NCBI GenBank assembly: GCA_947494805.1
Contig: CANLWK010000007.1
Coordinates: 1-64,000 of the forward strand
Source of the DNA: an uncultured Croceitalea sp.
Lineage (GTDB): Bacteria > Bacteroidota > Bacteroidia > Flavobacteriales > Flavobacteriaceae
Reading direction: 5' to 3'
Length of the DNA: 64,000 nt
Shown here: positions 59,347 to 64,000 of the stretch, one piece after another
Position numbering within the stretch: the first letter of the stretch is position 1
How the letters are laid out: every line of letters starts with the position of its first letter
The notes under the pieces: generated by a model
Seen by the model: the letters and a program-made list of their open reading frames with translations, nothing else
Databases searched by the model: none
What the model was told of the DNA's origin: nothing
Program-made: the position numbers and the translations under genes

Positions 59347-61056
59347 TTGAAAGGAATAGCGATATTCACCTTTTGTTGTATAGCACTCTCACTACAGGCA
59401 CAGGAAGAGAAAAAACCTGAAGACCGCCAAATCAATATCGTGTATGGAGCTAATTTTACCAAAGATGAAGCGCAATTTCCGGGTGCTTCAATTTTTAGCA
59501 AAGATGATGACCGCCAAGTACAGTTTGAACATCAAGGAGCGGACCTATGGTGCGATATCGCCATCTTTTATTCGGGAGAAAACAGGCTGAAAGCCATTGG
59601 CAATGTTCGTCTGCAACAAGGAGATTCCATTGAAATGAACAGTGGCAAAATAAACTATGATGGCAACACCAAATTGGCCAAAGCATGGGAGAATGTCGAT
59701 TTGACCGACGGCCAAATGACCCTGACCACTGATACACTTTACTTCAACCGTGAAGAACAACAATCATTTTACAATTCAGGCGGTAAAGTTGTAGATTCGG
59801 CAAATATCCTCACCAGTAAAATTGGCACCTACTTCATGGAACTGAAAAAAGTACAGTTTCAAGATAGCGTGCATATAGACAACCCTGAATATATCATTGA
59901 TTCAAAACAGCTCGATTATTACCGCCTATCGAAAAACGCTTACATGTATGGCCCTTCAACCATTGTAGGTGAAGAGTACACCATTTATTGTGAGCGCGGG
60001 TTCTATGACACCAAAATAGAACAGGGATATGGGGTCAAAAACACCAAAATCAATTATAGCAACCGCATCATTGAAGGTGACAGCGTATATTTTGACAAAG
60101 CAAGTTCATTCGCTTCGGCCACCAATAATATTGTTGTTACAGATACGATAAACAATGGGGTCATTCGTGCCCACTATGCCGAGGTATTTAAGGAAAAAGA
60201 TTCTGTATTTGCCACAAAAAGGGCGGTGGCAATAAACTTGGTACAGCAAGATTCGTTGTTTATTCATGGTGATACGCTCATGATTACCGGGAAGCCGGAA
60301 GAACGGGTATTGCGTGCTTTTCGTAATGCCAAGTTTTACAAAACGGATATGAGCGGTAAATGTGATTCAATCCATTCAGAAGAAAAAACAGGTTTGACAA
60401 AATTGATCACCAACCCGATAATTTGGAACGTTGAAAATCAAATGACGGGCGACACCATTCACTTGATTTCAGATTTGGAAACTGAGAAACTGGATTCGCT
60501 TAAAGTAATTGAAAATGCCTTTATCATTTCGTTGGATACGATTGGCAAAACAGGTTATAACCAAGCAAAAGGAGTAAATCTTTATGGAAAGTTCATTGAA
60601 AACGAATTAAAGATTATTGACCTAGTCAAAAATACCGAAGTCATTTATTATATGTACAATGACGACAACGAGCTTATCGGCATTGACAAAACGATATGCA
60701 GTAAAATTCGTTTGGTCATGGAAAATAGCGATATTGAGGACATCACTTTTTTTGTAAACCCCGATGGAAATATTTTCCCCGAGAAAGACCTTCCTGTCGA
60801 AAGCAGAAAACTTAAAGGGTTTATATGGCGTGGTGATGAACGTATCTATTCAAAGGAAGATATTTTTGATGAAGATGATAACAACATTGAACTGGTAAAG
60901 ATCCGCGGCATTGACAATCCTGTTGATATCGACACAGAAGAAAGCGAGCGCAGTGGCATCCCGATTCCGAAATCGATACCTGCTGGCCAACAACCTAATA
61001 AAAAGGCAACTAAAACAGAACGCCCGGTGGTCAAGAAAGTTGAAAGTGGTAAATGA
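59347..61056 (+). CDS. OstA/LptA-like organic solvent tolerance protein, exported
   Basis: 569 residues from a TTG start (MKGIAIFTFCCIALSLQAQ, signal peptide). No ATG fits. The N-terminal 170 residues form an OstA/LptA-like beta-jellyroll (YGANFTKDEAQFPGASIFSK and AIGNVRLQQGDSIEMNSGKI). Later segments repeat the same beta style (ASSFASATNNIVVTDT). LptA-like proteins bind lipopolysaccharide in the periplasm. The protein is much longer than LptA and may be a bridge or an outer-membrane-associated form. The C-terminus is basic. It precedes a class III aminotransferase by 15 bases. Confidence 0.87.
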   Translation: MKGIAIFTFCCIALSLQAQEEKKPEDRQINIVYGANFTKDEAQFPGASIFSKDDDRQVQFEHQGADLWCDIAIFYSGENRLKAIGNVRLQQGDSIEMNSGKINYDGNTKLAKAWENVDLTDGQMTLTTDTLYFNREEQQSFYNSGGKVVDSANILTSKIGTYFMELKKVQFQDSVHIDNPEYIIDSKQLDYYRLSKNAYMYGPSTIVGEEYTIYCERGFYDTKIEQGYGVKNTKINYSNRIIEGDSVYFDKASSFASATNNIVVTDTINNGVIRAHYAEVFKEKDSVFATKRAVAINLVQQDSLFIHGDTLMITGKPEERVLRAFRNAKFYKTDMSGKCDSIHSEEKTGLTKLITNPIIWNVENQMTGDTIHLISDLETEKLDSLKVIENAFIISLDTIGKTGYNQAKGVNLYGKFIENELKIIDLVKNTEVIYYMYNDDNELIGIDKTICSKIRLVMENSDIEDITFFVNPDGNIFPEKDLPVESRKLKGFIWRGDERIYSKEDIFDEDDNNIELVKIRGIDNPVDIDTEESERSGIPIPKSIPAGQQPNKKATKTERPVVKKVESGK

Positions 61057-61071
61057 TTACTGAGTACTGAA

Positions 61072-62265
61072 ATGAAGGAAGACTTCTTCAAATACCAAGC
61101 GCAGACCACACCGCATCCTTTGGCGCTGCAGGTTTCACATGCCAAGGGTAGCTACATCTATGATACCGATGGTAATGAACATTTAGACTTTGTCGCTGGT
61201 GTTTCAGCTTGTAGTTTAGGACATTGTCACCCAAAAGTGGTCAAGGCGGTTGAATCGCAATTGCGCCAATATATGCACGTTATGGTATATGGGGAGTATG
61301 TGCAAGAACCTGCAGTTGCCTACACCAAATTATTGGCCTCCCATTTGCCTGAAAATCTTGAGACCACCTATTTGGTCAATTCTGGCACCGAGGCAATTGA
61401 AGGTGCTTTAAAATTAGCGCGTAGGGTAACCGGAAGGTCAGAACTCATTGCGGCCAATCACGCTTATCATGGCAATACCATGGGTAGTTTAAGTGTAATG
61501 GGGTTTGAAGAGCGAAAAAGTACTTTTCGTCCTTTGGTCCCTGATGTCAGATTTATCGAATTCAACAATGACGGGGTCATTTCTCAAATTACAGAGCGTA
61601 CGGCAGCTGTCATTCTAGAGACGATTCAAGGTGGTGCAGGGTTTATCGTACCAAAAGATGACTATTTAAAAAAGGTACGTCAACGCTGTGATGAAACAGG
61701 GGCATTATTGATCCTTGATGAAATTCAGCCGGGCTTCGGAAGAACCGGTAAACTTTTTGCGTTTGAACATTTTAACATTGTTCCAGATATTTTGGTTATT
61801 GGCAAGGGTATGGCATCCGGACTGCCTGTTGGTGCCTTTGTCGCCTCAAACAAAATGATGAAAACCCTGCAAGAAAGTCCGAAGTTGGGCCATATCACCA
61901 CTTTTGGCGGCAATCCTGTCATAGCGGCCGCTTGTTTGGCCACTTTAAAAGAAATCACTGAAAGTCAACTAATTGAGGAGACAATACAGAAAGAAAAGCT
62001 GTTCCGTGAGTTTTTGGTACATCCTTTGATTAAAGAGATAAGAGGAAAAGGACTGATGCTCGCTCTTTTGTTTGATTCGCCAGAAATCGTAAATTATTTG
62101 GTGTTGAAAGCGGCAGAGGAACAACTCATTCTGTTTTGGCTATTGTTTGAACCCAAAGCAGTGCGAATTTCACCACCTTTGACCATTTCAGAAGAAGAAA
62201 TTCGCAAAGGTTGTGTACAAATCATTGAGTTGCTGAACAGTTACGAGCATCGTCCTGTTAACTAA
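61072..62265 (+). CDS. class III PLP-dependent aminotransferase
   Basis: 397 residues. The fold type I, class III features are LDFVAGVSACSLGHCHPKVV, NSGTEAIEGALKLARRVTG, ILDEIQPGFGRTGKLFAFEH and the PLP lysine in LVIGKGMASGLPVGAFVA. The family includes ornithine, acetylornithine and 4-aminobutyrate aminotransferases; motifs alone do not decide. The active site LDEIQPGFGRTG has Gln in place of the more usual Gln/His alternatives seen in ArgD, so I leave the name open. It is in the same unit as the OstA-like gene. Confidence 0.92.
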   Translation: MKEDFFKYQAQTTPHPLALQVSHAKGSYIYDTDGNEHLDFVAGVSACSLGHCHPKVVKAVESQLRQYMHVMVYGEYVQEPAVAYTKLLASHLPENLETTYLVNSGTEAIEGALKLARRVTGRSELIAANHAYHGNTMGSLSVMGFEERKSTFRPLVPDVRFIEFNNDGVISQITERTAAVILETIQGGAGFIVPKDDYLKKVRQRCDETGALLILDEIQPGFGRTGKLFAFEHFNIVPDILVIGKGMASGLPVGAFVASNKMMKTLQESPKLGHITTFGGNPVIAAACLATLKEITESQLIEETIQKEKLFREFLVHPLIKEIRGKGLMLALLFDSPEIVNYLVLKAAEEQLILFWLLFEPKAVRISPPLTISEEEIRKGCVQIIELLNSYEHRPVN

Positions 62266-62351
62266 TTTGTTGATAACAAACCCAAATCAAGGACGAAAAT
62301 CAGTCAATATAAAGGCTAATTTTAAGTCCATAGTCAATCAAAAGCGTTTCT

Positions 62352-63752
62352 ATGGCGTTACCACCTAACGGAAATAATGACAAATCCATCCTCAAATTTG
62401 AGTCAATGCTCAAAACTGATGATGTATACTTTTTTGATGCCGAAGACTTCGAGGGTATTGTTCACCACTACCTCAACCTCGGAAAAGTTGCCTTAGGCAA
62501 AAAAGCTATCAAGATAGGTTTACAACAACATCCACACTCTGTTGAGCTTAAATTGTTGCGCGTAGAGGTATTGGTATTTGAAGATCTGTTTTCAGAAGCG
62601 GAACAATTACTTGACGAATTACAGACCATTGACACCAACAATGAAGAAATATTCATTCAACGTGCCAATATACTTTCAAAAAAAGATGACCATGCCGGTG
62701 CTGTGAACATGCTTTTGCAAGCCTTGCAAATAGCAGATGAAAGCTTTGACATCTATTCTCTTTTGGGCATGGAATATCTTTTCATGGATGATTTTGAAAA
62801 AGCAAAATCGAATTTCATGAAATGTTTGGCACAAGATGAAAGTGACTATTCATCACTGTACAATGTGGTTTATTGCTTTGAGTTTTTAGAAGATTTTGAT
62901 GGAGCCATCCACTTTTTGAACGATTACCTTGAGCGCAATCCCTATTGTGAAGTCGCTTGGCACCAGTTGGGCAAAATGTACTACAACAAAGGTTTGTTCA
63001 AAGAAGCGCTTGCAGCCTATGACTTTGCCATTATTTCAGACGACGCGTTTTTAGGTGCCTACTTTGAAAAAGGTAAAGTTTTAGAAAAACTGGGCAACTA
63101 CAACGAGGCGATAGAAAGCTATCAAACCACCATCAACATTGATGACCCAACCTCACATGCTTACCTTAGAATTGGAAAATGTCATGAGCGATTGGGCAAC
63201 GATGATTTGGCCAAGTATTATTATTATAATACTGTACATGAGGATCCATTATTGGACAAGGGATGGTTGGCGATAACCGAATTCTATACGCGAAAGAAGA
63301 ATTATTCCAAAGCCCAAAAATACATCAATAAAGCCATCAACATCGATGGTGAAAATGCCATGTATTGGAAGAAAAGTGCCAAAATCTTCTTCGCACTTGA
63401 AAACTGGCATGAAGCAGATTTCGCCTTCAAGCAATCAGTGGACCTGGGCAATTATGAATTGGATACCTGGCAAGAATGGGCAACGGCATTGGAGCAGCTT
63501 GAAGATTATGAATCGGCACTTCAAGTATTGTTACAAGGTCAAGAATTTTATCCTGAAAATGCTGAGCTATGCTACGAATTGGCCGGTATCTACTTAAAAA
63601 CACAACAGACGGCACCCGCAAAGGAAAAATTGAACACAGCCCTACAATTAAATGCTGAAAAATCAGTTTTCTTTACAGAGAAATTTCCTGAATTCAATAA
63701 CGTTAAATGGATTAAGGATATCTTTGAAAAGAATAAGAAAGCATCTACTTAA
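62352..63752 (+). CDS. tetratricopeptide repeat protein
   Basis: 466 residues, soluble, without signal peptide. About ten TPR-like helix pairs run from about residue 60 to the end; examples are SLLGMEYLFMDDFEKAKSNF, EVAWHQLGKMYYNKGLFKEA and AYFEKGKVLEKLGNYNEAIE. It is a protein-protein scaffold with unknown partners. The DUF368 gene begins 21 bases downstream on the same strand. Confidence 0.92.
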   Translation: MALPPNGNNDKSILKFESMLKTDDVYFFDAEDFEGIVHHYLNLGKVALGKKAIKIGLQQHPHSVELKLLRVEVLVFEDLFSEAEQLLDELQTIDTNNEEIFIQRANILSKKDDHAGAVNMLLQALQIADESFDIYSLLGMEYLFMDDFEKAKSNFMKCLAQDESDYSSLYNVVYCFEFLEDFDGAIHFLNDYLERNPYCEVAWHQLGKMYYNKGLFKEALAAYDFAIISDDAFLGAYFEKGKVLEKLGNYNEAIESYQTTINIDDPTSHAYLRIGKCHERLGNDDLAKYYYYNTVHEDPLLDKGWLAITEFYTRKKNYSKAQKYINKAINIDGENAMYWKKSAKIFFALENWHEADFAFKQSVDLGNYELDTWQEWATALEQLEDYESALQVLLQGQEFYPENAELCYELAGIYLKTQQTAPAKEKLNTALQLNAEKSVFFTEKFPEFNNVKWIKDIFEKNKKAST

Positions 63753-63773
63753 TTTCTAAAACCACAACTTTGT

Positions 63774-64000
63774 ATGGGGCGTAAACCAATTGATTATGTA
63801 ATCATTACGCTTAAAGGTATGGCCATGGGAGCTGCAGATGTAGTGCCGGGAGTTTCCGGTGGTACCATCGCCTTTATTTCTGGTATTTACGAAGAATTGA
63901 TTTCTTCCATCAACAAAGTCAACCTAAAATCGCTCTCCACGCTTCAAAAAGAAGGATTTAAGGCTTTTTGGGAACAAATGAACGGTAACTTTTTGCTGGC
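63774..64000 (+). CDS. DUF368 membrane protein (3' end outside window)
   Basis: ATG 63774 (MGRKPIDYVIITLKGMAMGA). The visible 75 residues carry the DUF368 signature GAADVVPGVSGGTIAFISGI in the first membrane segment. DUF368 proteins (related to PopT/polyprenyl-phosphate recycling transporters) are multi-pass inner-membrane proteins. I recall reports linking DUF368 to undecaprenyl phosphate translocation. The rest of the gene lies beyond base 64000. Confidence 0.85.
   Translation, partial: MGRKPIDYVIITLKGMAMGAADVVPGVSGGTIAFISGIYEELISSINKVNLKSLSTLQKEGFKAFWEQMNGNFLL

Overview
The window reads as chromosomal core DNA of a marine-type Flavobacteriaceae (Bacteroidota). The signs are a long Bacteroidota-type YidC and a SecA with a large internal insert, a TonB-dependent receptor with a carboxypeptidase-like N-terminal domain, SprB-like repeats in a secreted protein, DUF2795 and CCC-motif proteins, several TAnnTTTG-type -7 promoter boxes, and no obvious Shine-Dalgarno sequences. 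The genus cannot be fixed from the sequence alone. Coding density is high and no gene-free stretch exceeds 300 bases. I found no tRNA, rRNA, CRISPR array, insertion sequence, prophage or recognisable defence system.

Layout. 1-1793: the N-terminal part of a large secreted repeat protein that runs off the left edge. 1992-5880 (minus): yidC, pyrG and a DUF3820 gene. 6053-6916: an exported hydroxypyruvate-isomerase-like protein. 7181-9566 (minus): a coiled-coil gene, zapA, a candidate 6S RNA and rny. 9737-14563: an operon of an exported M23 peptidase, a TonB-dependent receptor and a small exported protein. 14560-17933: cysteine desulfurase, a lipoprotein, a Smr protein and three small membrane proteins. 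17973-23301: recQ divergent from kdsD-tatC-AhpD-like-lptB. 23308-24906 (minus): DUF4198 and pssA. 25004-29375: DUF4105, a Uup-like ABC-F ATPase, a reduced methyltransferase-like gene, a 44-residue membrane protein and a cobalamin adenosyltransferase. 29501-34257: DUF2795, secA and an orphan histidine kinase.

34317-38562: an M14 peptidase, then a pair of small secreted basic proteins whose upstream regions are also duplicated, a 39-residue membrane ORF and a cytosolic-looking M23 protein. 38638-43236: msrA, an ECF sigma/anti-sigma/DUF4097 operon, and meaB. 43326-47368: a lipid-linked glycan cluster (GT2, flippase-like protein, ArnT-like GT39, PAP2). 47375-52273: a small conserved gene, a MATE exporter, mazG and a GH3 beta-glucosidase. 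52338-59274: a DUF6503 lipoprotein, an RNA methyltransferase, an M48 protease, then spoT/relA, a Fur-family regulator and purA. 59347-64000: an OstA/LptA-like protein, a class III aminotransferase, a TPR protein and the start of a DUF368 gene.

Functional threads. Envelope biogenesis is prominent: YidC, SecA, TatC, LptB, the OstA-like protein, KdsD, PssA and the glycan cluster. Vitamin B12-dependent mutase support appears as the adenosyltransferase and MeaB. Nucleotide and stringent metabolism appears as PyrG, SpoT, PurA and MazG. The least ordinary items are the 6S-like RNA, the 27-residue tandem-repeat protein, the duplicated small-protein units at 36.9-37.9 kb, the shrunken methyltransferase at 28.2 kb and a RecQ lacking its zinc cysteines.
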